The notes under the pieces were generated by a model. It was not told where the DNA came from, made no database searches, and saw only the letters and a list, made by a program, of their open reading frames with translations. Shown here piece after piece: positions 51,811 through 60,222 of a DNA stretch of 64,000 nucleotides. Source of the DNA: Paenibacillus sp. PastM-3 (GTDB lineage: Bacteria > Bacillota > Bacilli > Paenibacillales > Paenibacillaceae); assembly GCF_029893965.1 (NCBI RefSeq), contig NZ_JARXXP010000014.1, positions 62,001-126,000 on the forward strand. The letters run 5' to 3'. Made by a program: the position numbers and the translations under genes. Position 1 is the stretch's first letter; each line of letters opens with the position of its first letter.

Positions 51811-53010
51811 ATGAATTCCGAACAATCCCCCTTGAAAAGCACATCACCCATCCCCCAGCCCATCAGAAACGACGGTGCCGGCAATGTGGATCTCGGTCCG
51901 CGCGATGTGCTGCGTGACCGGGAGAACCCTGATATGTTCGTCCCGCCCGTCACCGACAACGGGCTTGTTCCGAATCTGAAATTTTCTTTTTCGGATGCCC
52001 ATATGCAGCTTAACTACGGCGGCTGGTCGCGTGAGGTTACGGTCCGGGAGCTTCCCGCCGCTACAACGTTAGCCGGAGTGAATATGAGCCTGACGCCGGG
52101 CGGCGTCCGGGAGCTGCACTGGCATCAGCAGGCGGAATGGTCCTATATGCTGCTGGGTAGTGCCCGGATTACCGCCGTTGACCAGAACGGGCGCAATTTC
52201 ATCGCCGATGTCGGTCCGGGCGACCTGTGGTATTTTCCCCCGGGTATCCCCCATTCCATCCAGGGACTCGGGCAGGGCTGTGAATTTCTGCTGGTCTTCG
52301 ACGACGGCAGCTTCTCTGACCTGAACACCTTGTCCATTTCTGACTGGTTCGCCCATACGCCAAAGAAAGTGCTGGCGGCTAACTTCGGGGTGCCTGAGTC
52401 TGCGTTTGACTGTATACCGAAGGAACAGGTGTACATTTATCAGGACCAGGTGCCCGGGGCGCTTGGGCAGCAGAAGGTACAGTCTCCGTACGGCGAGATT
52501 CCGCTGAGCTTCAAGCACCGGCTGCTGGCCCAGCCCCCGCTCAAAACACCGGGCGGCAGTGTGCGGATTGTTGACTCGTCCAATTTCCCCATCTCCCGGA
52601 ACATCGCTGCCGCGCTGGTCGAGATCGAGCCCGGCGCGATGCGCGAGCTGCACTGGCATCCGAATAATGACGAGTGGCAGTATTATCTGAGCGGACAGGG
52701 CCGGATGACCGTGTTCGGCGGCAACGGCGCAGCCCGCACCTTCAATTACAGGGCCGGGGATGTCGGCTATGTGCCGTTCGCCATGGGCCATTACATCCAG
52801 AATACCGGCACAGAGACACTATGGTTTCTGGAAATGTTCAAAAGCGACCGGTTCGCCGATGTCTCCCTGAACCAGTGGATGGCATTAACCCCGCATGAGC
52901 TGGTCAGCAGCAACCTGCACATCGGAGCCGGGCTGATGGATGCCCTGCGCAAGGTCAAATGGCCTGTTGTAAAGTATCCGGGGTACGGCCATGAAACAGA
53001 AAAGGGCTAA
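51811..53010 (+). CDS. oxdC: Bicupin oxalate decarboxylase-family protein with altered lid
   Basis: Mn-dependent bicupin of 399 residues, close to B. subtilis OxdC in length and sequence. Both cupins keep their metal ligands: ELHWHQQAEW...PHSIQ and ELHWHPNNDEW...GHYIQ. The catalytic lid of OxdC, SENST (Glu162 as acid), is here SDLNT in FDDGSFSDLNTLSISDW, so the key Glu is replaced by Asp and the loop is changed. Lid changes in OxdC are known to shift activity toward oxalate oxidation. ATG 51811 follows GGAGAGGAG. Divergent from the methyltransferase-TPR gene. Confidence 0.88.
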   Translation: MNSEQSPLKSTSPIPQPIRNDGAGNVDLGPRDVLRDRENPDMFVPPVTDNGLVPNLKFSFSDAHMQLNYGGWSREVTVRELPAATTLAGVNMSLTPGGVRELHWHQQAEWSYMLLGSARITAVDQNGRNFIADVGPGDLWYFPPGIPHSIQGLGQGCEFLLVFDDGSFSDLNTLSISDWFAHTPKKVLAANFGVPESAFDCIPKEQVYIYQDQVPGALGQQKVQSPYGEIPLSFKHRLLAQPPLKTPGGSVRIVDSSNFPISRNIAAALVEIEPGAMRELHWHPNNDEWQYYLSGQGRMTVFGGNGAARTFNYRAGDVGYVPFAMGHYIQNTGTETLWFLEMFKSDRFADVSLNQWMALTPHELVSSNLHIGAGLMDALRKVKWPVVKYPGYGHETEKG

Positions 53011-53021
53011 ATTGCATATAT

Positions 53022-53056
53022 AAAAAGCGGTCCGGACATAGCCTGTCCGGACCGCT
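53022..53056. terminator. Terminator between OxdC-like and ArsB genes
   Basis: AGCGGTCCGGACA and TGTCCGGACCGCT form a 13-bp perfect stem; the minus strand ends in TTTTTATAT, so it serves arsB best. Confidence 0.8.
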
Positions 53057-53102
53057 AGTTGTGAATGCGATGTGCTTATCGTGCGTGTGCGTGCTGCCGC
53101 CG

Positions 53103-54392
53103 CTAGAACAGCTTCAGTGTCAAATACAGCCCTAATAAAGTAAGGAATAAGGTCGGTATAGTAAGGACAATTCCTGTCTTGAAATAGGTGCCCCAGGAAA
53201 TTTTCACTCCCTTGGAGGACAGGACATGCAGCCACAGCAGCGTAGCCAGAGAACCGATCGGTGTAATCTTCGGTCCCAGATCGGAGCCGATGACGTTGGC
53301 ATACACTAGCGCCTCCTTGATCAGCCCTGCGGCATCTGCTGTATCTACAGCCAGCGCACCGATCAAGACGGTCGGCAGGTTATTCATAATGGAAGAAATA
53401 ACGGCGGCAAGGAAGCCCATGCCCATCGTCGCTGCGAACAGCCCGTGCCCTGCCAGCCTGCTGATCATATCGGCCAGCACATCGGTCAGTCCGGCATTGC
53501 GCAGGCCGTAGACTACGACGTACATTCCGATCGAGAAAAAAACAATTGCCCACGGTGCGCCTTTGACCACTTCCATGGTTTTGATATTCGGACTCCGGCT
53601 GGCCATCCACAGAAAGAGAAGCGCGATCACACCGGCAACCAGCGAAACCGGAATACTCAGGAACTCGCTCACAAAATACCCGGCCAGCAGCATCGCCAGC
53701 ACCGCCCAGGACAGCCGGAACATCCGGTGGTCCTTGATCGCTTCACGCGGCGCTCTGACCTGGAGGGCGTCGTAGCGCCCCGGTATGCTTTTGCGGAAAT
53801 ACAGATACAGCACCCCGATGCTGGCCCCCAGGGAGAACAGGGTAGGCAGCAGCATCCGTCCGGCGTACTGCATAAAGGTAATGCCGAAGAAATCGGCAGA
53901 CACGATGTTGACCAGATTGCTGACAATCAGCGGCAGCGAGGTCGTATCGGCGATAAATCCGCTGGCGATAATGAACGGAAATACTTTTTTCTCATCAAAA
54001 TTCAGCGCTCTTACCATTGCAAGCACAATCGGCGTCAGAATCAGCGCAGCCCCGTCATTGGCAAAAAAGGCCGACACCACTGCCCCCAGCAAAATGACGT
54101 AAATGAACATCAGTGTACCGTTGCCGCGGGCTGCCGCCGCCATATGCAGTGCCGCCCACTCAAAGAAGCCGATTTTGTCCAGAATAAGTGAGATCAGAAT
54201 GATCGCCACAAACGCCAGTGTAGCATTCCACACGATCAGCGTTACATCCCGCACATCCGTAAAGCTTACTACTCCGGCGATCAGCGCCAGCAGCGCTCCT
54301 CCGCAGGCCGACCAGCCAATGGACAAGCCGCGCGGCTGCCAAATGACAAAAAACAGTGTAACTACAAAAATCAGACTGGCTAGAACAACCAC
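53103..54392 (-). CDS. arsB: ArsB-type arsenite/antimonite efflux permease
   Basis: Inner-membrane metalloid exporter of 429 residues with about twelve hydrophobic helices. Family blocks include AFFANDGAALILTPIVLAM, GFIADTTSLPLIVSNLVNI and VIGSDLGPKITPIGSLATLLWL. GTG 54392 with GGGAGG 7 bp upstream gives the usual family length; the frame runs back to an ATG at 54458 that has no ribosome site. No arsR, arsC or arsA nearby, so it is an orphan pump. Confidence 0.87.
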   Translation of the reverse strand: MVVLASLIFVVTLFFVIWQPRGLSIGWSACGGALLALIAGVVSFTDVRDVTLIVWNATLAFVAIILISLILDKIGFFEWAALHMAAAARGNGTLMFIYVILLGAVVSAFFANDGAALILTPIVLAMVRALNFDEKKVFPFIIASGFIADTTSLPLIVSNLVNIVSADFFGITFMQYAGRMLLPTLFSLGASIGVLYLYFRKSIPGRYDALQVRAPREAIKDHRMFRLSWAVLAMLLAGYFVSEFLSIPVSLVAGVIALLFLWMASRSPNIKTMEVVKGAPWAIVFFSIGMYVVVYGLRNAGLTDVLADMISRLAGHGLFAATMGMGFLAAVISSIMNNLPTVLIGALAVDTADAAGLIKEALVYANVIGSDLGPKITPIGSLATLLWLHVLSSKGVKISWGTYFKTGIVLTIPTLFLTLLGLYLTLKLF

Positions 54393-54741
54393 AATCCAGC
54401 CTCCCGCCTGCTCAGGACGATCATGCCCCCAACACTCCCCAACTGAAATTAATCCCATGAAACATAGACATTTCCCTCTATGCTATCCTGCGGATAAGGA
54501 ATAATCAAGTGGAGAATTCAAGAATCAGCGGCAGCGGAATACCGCCAATTGGAAAAAGTTTCGCGGCGGTGCGCAAAGATTTACGGCCTCCCCTTAACTT
54601 GCGGCATTAATTATTTAGTGAATGAAGTACTAATGGTATTCAGCAGCTCATATGCTTCATTAGGGAAACAAAAGCAGCTTCCGGGGAGGGGAGATGCCGG
54701 TCCGAGAGCCATTCTGCCGTTACGGATTGGAGGATCGGACC

Positions 54742-54822
54742 ATGAGTACTGACCAGCTTATCGCCCTGCTTGCCCTAGTCATTATGATCGTACAGCTTGC
54801 CGTAAAGAAGGATAAATCCTAG
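54742..54822 (+). CDS. Holin-like toxin peptide (TxpA/Hol_Tox type), 26 residues
   Basis: ATG 54742 is preceded by GGAGG at an 8-bp gap and encodes MSTDQLIALLALVIMIVQLA followed by a charged tail KKDKS and TAG. A short N-terminus, one hydrophobic helix and a Lys/Asp tail are the pattern of TxpA/BsrG-type and Hol_Tox peptides, membrane toxins of type I toxin-antitoxin systems. A strong terminator follows at once. Such genes are usually silenced by an antisense RNA overlapping the 3' end; I could not pin down that RNA's promoter. Confidence 0.6.
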   Translation: MSTDQLIALLALVIMIVQLAVKKDKS

Positions 54823-54837
54823 CCGCACGCCAACAGG

Positions 54838-54880
54838 CCGGGCAGCTCCCGATGCAGGATCGGGGAGTTGCCCGGCTTTG
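54838..54880 (+). terminator. Terminator of the toxin-like gene
   Basis: CCGGGCAGCTCCCGAT pairs with ATCGGGGAGTTGCCCGG (one bulge), followed by CTTTGG. A very stable hairpin, 15 bp after the stop. Confidence 0.75.
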
Positions 54881-55138
54881 GTGTGCAGTCGGCACTGAAG
54901 GTAATACTGTGTGTCTCTGTACAGAGTGCAACTTTGATATTGTCGGGGCACTCACCCGTCTTGCTCACGGCTCCGGCTTACCTCACAAAAATTCGCACCT
55001 GGTCACCCCGGGTCCGCTGGAATCCGCCAGATGCCAGGAGTAGGCAAACCGGGTTGACCCGTTCTGGCCCATAATATGCGAGCCCGGGTGACCCGGCATG
55101 GAATCACGGAATAAATCCTGAATTTTCACTTACTAAAG

Positions 55139-55167
55139 TTGAGAAACATTAAAAAGTATAGTAATAT
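55139..55167 (+). promoter_or_regulatory. Promoter of LLM copy 2
   Basis: TTGAGA (55139-55144), 17-bp spacer, TAATAT (55162-55167). An ACTTAC element just upstream (55128-55133) matches one half of the LLM copy 1 operator. Confidence 0.5.
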
Positions 55168-55197
55168 ATCTGTATGAGAAGAGGGAGGCGGATTTAG

Positions 55198-56238
55198 ATG
55201 GAAATAGGAATCAGCACATTTTTGGAAACGACACCCGATCCGGTGACCGGTGAGGTAATCAGCCATGCTGAAAGACTGCGTGAGGCCGTAGAGGAAATCG
55301 TTCTTGCCGATCAGGTCGGACTGGATGTATACGGAATCGGAGAGCATCACCGCGCCGACTATGCCGGAAGCGCACCTGCGGTTGTCCTGGCTGCTGCAGC
55401 GGCAATGACCAAGAACATCCGGCTTACCAGCGCCGTATCCGTACTATCGTCGGATGACCCGGTACGGGTCTATCAGCAATTCGCCACACTTGACGGCATT
55501 TCGAACGGACGGGCGGAGATCATGGCAGGCCGGGGCTCTTTTATCGAATCCTTTCCGTTGTTCGGCTACAGTCTGGACGATTACAACGAATTATTCGAAG
55601 AAAATCTGGAGCTGCTGCTCAAAATCCGCGCCTCCGAGAAGGTAACCTGGCGCGGCGGCCACCGTCCGGCGATTGACAATCTGCCTGTGTATCCGCGTGC
55701 GGTGCAGGACCCGCTGCCGGTATGGATCGCTACAGGCGGTAATCCCGAGTCGGCCATCCGGGCTGGAATGCTTGGCCTTCCGGTTGCATTTGCCATCATC
55801 GGCGGGATGCCGGAACGCTTCGCTCCGCTGGTGAAGCTGTACAAGGAAGCCGCGGCGCTGGCCGGACATAATCCCGACAAGCTGCAGATCGCGACCCATT
55901 CCCACGGCTTTGTCGGCGAAACGACTGAACAGGCAGCGGCCTTGTTCTACCCTTCCACCCAGGCACAGATGAATGTCATCGGCCGCGAACGCGGCTGGGG
56001 CCAGAGCTACAACCGGGCCACCTATGACGATGCCCGCAGCCTGCGCGGGGCCCTGTATGTCGGCGACTCCGAATACGTGGCAGAGAAGATTATACTGCTG
56101 CACAAAAATCTTGGCGTGACCCGCTTCTTCCTCCACGTCAACGTCGGCACGATGCCGCATCGCGAGGTTATGCGCGCAATCGAGCTGCTCGGCACCAAGG
56201 TTGCGCCGATTGTACGGCAGGAACTGGCGAAGAAATAA
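55198..56238 (+). CDS. Luciferase-like flavin-dependent monooxygenase (LLM class), copy 2
   Basis: 346 residues, paralogous to the enzyme at 32894: GLDVYGIGEHHRADYAG, LTSAVSVLSSDDPVRVYQQFATLDGISNGRAEI, GRGSFIESFPLFGYSLDDYNELF and LPVWIATGGNPESAIRAGML. Same LLM subgroup, flavin-dependent oxidation of an unknown compound. GAGGGAGGCGGATTTAG precedes ATG 55198. Single gene with its own promoter and terminator. Confidence 0.87.
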   Translation: MEIGISTFLETTPDPVTGEVISHAERLREAVEEIVLADQVGLDVYGIGEHHRADYAGSAPAVVLAAAAAMTKNIRLTSAVSVLSSDDPVRVYQQFATLDGISNGRAEIMAGRGSFIESFPLFGYSLDDYNELFEENLELLLKIRASEKVTWRGGHRPAIDNLPVYPRAVQDPLPVWIATGGNPESAIRAGMLGLPVAFAIIGGMPERFAPLVKLYKEAAALAGHNPDKLQIATHSHGFVGETTEQAAALFYPSTQAQMNVIGRERGWGQSYNRATYDDARSLRGALYVGDSEYVAEKIILLHKNLGVTRFFLHVNVGTMPHREVMRAIELLGTKVAPIVRQELAKK

Positions 56239-56250
56239 TCCTTTCTCCAT

Positions 56251-56302
56251 AAAAAGAGATGCCCTGCAGGCCGTCCCCTGGCCTGCCCAGGCATCTTTTT
56301 TT
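56251..56302. terminator. Terminator after LLM copy 2
   Basis: AAAAAGAGATGCC and GGCATCTTTTTTT with inner GCAGGCC/GGCCTGC; works in both directions. Confidence 0.85.
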
Positions 56303-56329
56303 CGGCGTTGTTCAGGGTCCAGGCTGTGG

Positions 56330-56773
56330 TTAACCGCCGATAGAATCAAATTTACTCACCACACCATTTTTGTAAACTTGAATCGCGCTGTAGTCCCGGC
56401 TACTGCTGCCCAGCTCAAAAAACCTGATTTTTCCCAGACGCTTATCCGTATACTCCGTCGTCCCCAGCTCATTCACGTCTAATCTTAATAAATGATCCTT
56501 TAATTCTGATTTCAAGGACTCTAGGTACTTCGCTTCCCTATTTCCCTCGGTCACCAGGTGGTTAACGATAAGATAAGCCTGCCCGCCGGCCGGTGAATAC
56601 AAATACAAGCCGCTTTTATCCTTGATCTGGTTTACAAAGCTTTTAGCACCACTGCTTAACTGCTTCAACTCTACTTCTTTGGGCTCTCCTTTAGCTAAAC
56701 TGCTGCATCCTGCTAAAATAGCAACCATAAAAATACATAGACAGCTTGCTACAGCGGTCATTTTCCTCATCAT
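56330..56773 (-). CDS. Small lipoprotein of unknown function
   Basis: 147 residues, signal peptide with lipobox LAGC at residue 20-23, then a mostly alpha/beta domain (SGAKSFVNQIKDKSGLYLYS, GTTEYTDKRLGKIRFFELG). AAGGAGGAGC precedes ATG 56773. It follows the copper-amine-oxidase-N-like gene by 23 bp on the same strand, so both are probably one operon of surface proteins. Not recognised. Confidence 0.7.
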   Translation of the reverse strand: MMRKMTAVASCLCIFMVAILAGCSSLAKGEPKEVELKQLSSGAKSFVNQIKDKSGLYLYSPAGGQAYLIVNHLVTEGNREAKYLESLKSELKDHLLRLDVNELGTTEYTDKRLGKIRFFELGSSSRDYSAIQVYKNGVVSKFDSIGG

Positions 56774-56796
56774 GCTCCTCCTTAACCACCGCCTGA

Positions 56797-57933
56797 TTAT
56801 TGCGAATCCACTGAGTACGTCACAGTCTTCACTTTACCGTCAGGCAGCGTGGCATAGGTGAAGGTCATCACGTTGCCCTCCCGCTTCTTCAGCACCAGCA
56901 TTTTTGTCAGATAAAACTCATCCGATCCGTCCGCCCGGTCCCATTCTTTACGGTCCTCGGCACTGATCAGCTGCTCACTAAGATTGATGCCTGCTCTACT
57001 TGCCGTGTGAATGGCATACAACTGTGTATTTGTTATTAAACGTACAAGGATAATATCTTCCGCCGCATATTCAATGGTGTAGGTTCCTTCTGTGCCTGTG
57101 ATGTTTTCCAGATCAAACAGCTTGCCCGGGCTGCCGTCAGCACTAATGTACTGTACGCTCCCGCCATCGGTCATGTAGAGCTGGTCTGTCTTCAGCAGCG
57201 GGGCTTTTATGTATGACTTGGTCATATAGTGATAGTCCATCTGCTTCACGACTTTGCCGTCTTTGATCAGAACCTGGTAGCTATTGCTGAAATCATAGAA
57301 CATGGCATAATGGTTATCCGTGAGCAGCAAAAGCTCCGTCCCCTTCCCCACGTTCTTAGCCTCAAGGCTGTGGGTATAGGTCAGATCAGCAAACGGCAGC
57401 TCCCCGATCAGCACCGGCTTGCCGGAAGCCGAGGCACTATAGAATACATCGCCGTTCTTTTGTGACACCCAATAGGTTCTGCCTTGGGCCGAAGCAACGG
57501 AGTAGCGCAGCTCATCCACAATGTTCAGACTGCCCGTGCCTTTGTCATACACCGTTTTGCCGCCCAGCAGACTGACTGCAGATACCAGCGGTACATAGAC
57601 TTTCCCTTTGAGGATACGGGGCGCTTTAACCAGCGTTGATGCGGCGCCATTTACAGCTGCACTTACAGTGCCGGCAGTCATAGTTACTTCACGGCCGGGG
57701 CGGATCAGCTTTGCCGACTTCGTGCTCTGGTTCCAGGTCAGGGCGTAACCCATTGTCTGTGCCAGCTGCTGCAGCGGAACAAGCGTAGTACCTGCCGTAA
57801 CTACCTGGCTGCTCCCCAGTGAAGTCTCTTTGTAATTCAGCTGAATCACGCTGCCCGCAGCCGCAGATGCCGCTCCCGGACTTAAAGCGATAGCCGCTGT
57901 CAGAATTCCGGCGGCCAGCTTCCAATTTCTCAT
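56797..57933 (-). CDS. Secreted protein with copper-amine-oxidase-N (stalk) domain
   Basis: 378 residues. Signal peptide 1-25 (ALSPGAASAAAG), then a PF07833-like stalk domain (about 28-135): GTTLVPLQQLAQTMGYALTW, RILKGKVYVPLVSAVSLLGG. This domain is very common on Paenibacillus surface proteins and does not imply amine oxidase activity. The C-terminal ~240 residues look like repeated beta hairpins (YWVSQKNGDVFYSAS, YMTDGGSVQYISADG), perhaps a propeller. AGGGGAG precedes ATG 57933. First gene of the pair with the lipoprotein. Confidence 0.78.
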   Translation of the reverse strand: MRNWKLAAGILTAAIALSPGAASAAAGSVIQLNYKETSLGSSQVVTAGTTLVPLQQLAQTMGYALTWNQSTKSAKLIRPGREVTMTAGTVSAAVNGAASTLVKAPRILKGKVYVPLVSAVSLLGGKTVYDKGTGSLNIVDELRYSVASAQGRTYWVSQKNGDVFYSASASGKPVLIGELPFADLTYTHSLEAKNVGKGTELLLLTDNHYAMFYDFSNSYQVLIKDGKVVKQMDYHYMTKSYIKAPLLKTDQLYMTDGGSVQYISADGSPGKLFDLENITGTEGTYTIEYAAEDIILVRLITNTQLYAIHTASRAGINLSEQLISAEDRKEWDRADGSDEFYLTKMLVLKKREGNVMTFTYATLPDGKVKTVTYSVDSQ

Positions 57934-58091
57934 TATGTAACTCTCCCCTATAATGGAATAGCTTCTGTATTATTGGACGAGAGTATTTGGAAAAAGTTGC
58001 TATTATTAAGCAACGGAAAATAAAATCTTCTGGTAAACTGGTTATTAACATTACCATGAGGATCACAGATCTTTTGAGGAGGCTTTCTGCT

Positions 58092-59192
58092 ATGTTCCAA
58101 AAGGTTACCTTCCCCGTACTGGTACCAGATCCCGGTACAATAGTCGCTGTACACGCACTAAAGAGTACGGAGCTCCAGACGGTATCCCTGCTGGCGCTGA
58201 ACCATTGCGGAGAGCTGTGGAGGCTTGAACTGCATTCAGGGACTGCGGTCAAACTGCTGCAGGTGGATATTCCCGAATTGAATTTGGCGCATCCGCAGCA
58301 AATGGTTCTCTCTCAGGATGAACGATATGTTGCTATTTCCAACCGTTTCGGCCGGTATGCCGCCCTCTATGATCTGCAGAATCATAAAAAGATAATGAAG
58401 CTGTCCAGGGATGATTATCATTATAATACCTGCACCTTTCCTCTGGCCTTCGCGGAGCTCAATAACCGCACCGTCCTTATCAAGGGCTCAGAATGGAACC
58501 GTCTGGATATGGTCGATGTAGTATCCGGCGAACTGCTGACTGAACGTAAGACGCCAGTGTACAAAAGCGAAGAACGGACAACCCCGGAACACTACCTTGA
58601 TTATTTCTTTGGCAAGCTGCATGTGTCCCCAGACGGGGAATGGATCATTAACACGGGCTGGATCTGGCATCCTGTAGGCTGCATCCGCGCCTGGCATCTC
58701 CCGTCCTGGAGCACCAACCGCTGGGAGCCGGAGGATGGGCCGACAGTGCATGGCGTGTGGGAAACTACGGAGGACTGGGACTATCCCGTAACCTGGATAG
58801 ATGATTATACATTCGCGGTATGGGGGATGATTTCACCCGATATGTATGATGAAGAGGATGAGGAACTGCTGATTTACGGAAAGGATAAATATTCCCCTAT
58901 GCTGATTCTCTTTGATGTCAGAACCGGAGAGCAAATGAAATTTTTCCCGCGGATGCCGGCATACCGGATGAATTCGGATATAAAGGGGGTTTTTGTTCAT
59001 CCTCATGCCCAACTGGCACTGGTTCACGGCAAGTTTGTATTATGGGGTCCGGACATTGGTCTTTCTGTTTTAAATCCTGATACTGGGGATATAGAATACG
59101 CTGATCAGACATTATGTCCTGATCTATACCATGCGCCCTCCGGCCTGTTTCTCCAATGGGATACATCCGGCCATTTTACCGCTCTAAAATGA
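58092..59192 (+). CDS. Propeller-like protein of unknown function
   Basis: 366 residues from ATG 58092 (GAGGAGG lies 8 bp upstream; an in-frame start at 57987 is less good). Repeating strand-rich blocks such as VLSQDERYVAISNRFGRYAALYDL, LHVSPDGEWIINTGW, DYTFAVWGMIS and GPDIGLSVLNPDTGD recall WD40/YncE-type beta-propellers. No signal peptide, so cytoplasmic. Trp and Asp are abundant. Divergent from the stalk-domain gene. Function unknown. Confidence 0.65.
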   Translation: MFQKVTFPVLVPDPGTIVAVHALKSTELQTVSLLALNHCGELWRLELHSGTAVKLLQVDIPELNLAHPQQMVLSQDERYVAISNRFGRYAALYDLQNHKKIMKLSRDDYHYNTCTFPLAFAELNNRTVLIKGSEWNRLDMVDVVSGELLTERKTPVYKSEERTTPEHYLDYFFGKLHVSPDGEWIINTGWIWHPVGCIRAWHLPSWSTNRWEPEDGPTVHGVWETTEDWDYPVTWIDDYTFAVWGMISPDMYDEEDEELLIYGKDKYSPMLILFDVRTGEQMKFFPRMPAYRMNSDIKGVFVHPHAQLALVHGKFVLWGPDIGLSVLNPDTGDIEYADQTLCPDLYHAPSGLFLQWDTSGHFTALK

Positions 59193-59294
59193 ACAGGACT
59201 ACAGCTACATGGTCAGCTATCGGATAGTTCCTTATGTAAATAAAACACCCCGCGCCGCAGCAGCAATCACTGTTACGTGAAGGGTGTCTTCTTT

Positions 59295-59786
59295 TTATTG
59301 GCTAATCAAATAAGGAATCACCGGATAAGAAATCAGATTCCGGTCTCTGTATGCTGCAGTGATTACGTCGCTGTGTGCGCTCAAAACACCATTTTGCAGC
59401 AAAACCGGATGGAAGCCCCGCTCACTCGCCCCGTTGTAGGTGAACTGCACGCAGTGCTCTACCGAGAAGCCGGAGATAATCAGCAGCTCCACGCCGTGCT
59501 CCTTCAGAAGCTGCTCCAGCTCTGTTTTCCAGAATGCGTTCGAATACTCCTTGGTTACCTTCAGATCACTGTCCGCCACCTGAATCTCGGGAATGAGATT
59601 GTAGCGCTCCCTGGTAGCCTCCTCCAGCCCTTCAATATCCTGAATATGAATGACCAGCTGGTCCTTCTCACGGAGCATGTCCGCGACATAATTAATATAT
59701 TCACAGCTGCGGTCCAGCGTCTTCTGATCGACAGAATCCCGCACATGAATTTCCTGCATATCAATGATTAAATAGCCCAGCTTCAT
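59295..59786 (-). CDS. Cysteine hydrolase, isochorismatase family
   Basis: 163 residues with the family's catalytic trio: Asp in YLIIDMQEIHV, Lys in SDLKVTKEYSNAF, and Cys in ISGFSVEHCVQFTYNGA. Members include nicotinamidases and other amidohydrolases; the substrate cannot be assigned. AAGGAGGGCCTTG precedes ATG 59786. Single leftward gene, divergent from the riboswitch-kamA unit. Confidence 0.85.
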   Translation of the reverse strand: MKLGYLIIDMQEIHVRDSVDQKTLDRSCEYINYVADMLREKDQLVIHIQDIEGLEEATRERYNLIPEIQVADSDLKVTKEYSNAFWKTELEQLLKEHGVELLIISGFSVEHCVQFTYNGASERGFHPVLLQNGVLSAHSDVITAAYRDRNLISYPVIPYLISQ

Positions 59787-59907
59787 CAAGGCCCTCCTTG
59801 TTGTAAAAAGATATGCCGATATCGTACAACATAATCAGGCGGGAAGCTAAATAAAGTTTAACTATAATTACCGTAACAATATTACCTTGTGCATACCGGC
59901 AACAGCT

Positions 59908-59937
59908 TTGACTTCTGCAAACTTTGCAGGTTATACT
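59908..59937 (+). promoter_or_regulatory. Promoter of the c-di-AMP riboswitch transcript
   Basis: TTGACT (59908-59913) and TATACT (59932-59937), 18-bp spacer, a few bases before the riboswitch. Confidence 0.65.
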
Positions 59938-59941
59938 TGAT

Positions 59942-60068
59942 CTACGCTTAATTTCCAGCATTTCCAGCTGGAAAGCGGGGGAACCAGTCAATTGGGGCGA
60001 ATCATTGAGCTATACAATGTAGGGTACCATCTTACCCGAGTCCGTCAGCTAACCTCGTCAGTAGTGGA
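59942..60068 (+). promoter_or_regulatory. ydaO/yuaA-class c-di-AMP riboswitch
   Basis: Conserved blocks in order: CGCTTAATTTCC (59945), GGGGGAACCAGTCAATTGGGG (59977, written here as two joined parts GGGGGAACCA and GTCAATTGGGG), CGAATCATTGAGC, TGTAGGGTACC, CCGAGTCCGTCAGCTAACCT. This is the ydaO aptamer signature. CTAC/GTAG closes P1. GGGTCT at 60070 can pair with AGACCC of the following terminator stem, the antitermination arm. In known examples c-di-AMP binding turns expression off. Confidence 0.9.
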
Positions 60069-60098
60069 TGGGTCTGTTTTATTATGTTTCTTATAACA

Positions 60099-60136
60099 TG
60101 AGACCCTTGTGCTAAGGGTCTCTTTTTGTGTTTTTT
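60099..60136 (+). terminator. Expression-platform terminator of the c-di-AMP riboswitch
   Basis: GAGACCC-TTGTGCTAA-GGGTCTC followed by TTTTTGTGTTTTTT. Confidence 0.88.
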
Positions 60137-60222
60137 AGAGGCCCTGCTGGCTGCCAGTTTGGCTTTTTGACATCAAGGCTCCCTATTGCACTCGCCATTA
60201 TGAGAACAAAGGAGAGATTCAT

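Larger units (their letters stand above)
54393..55197. other. Stretch between arsB and the second LLM gene
   Basis: About 800 bp. It holds the 26-codon toxin-like gene (54742-54822) with its terminator, and the LLM promoter near 55139-55167. The remaining sequence has short frames without ribosome sites and I call nothing there. Confidence 0.6.

Noticed and set aside
54549..54752. A 67-residue frame upstream of the toxin-like gene
   Set aside because: No ribosome site, composition unlike protein, and it overlaps the start of the better-supported 26-residue gene.
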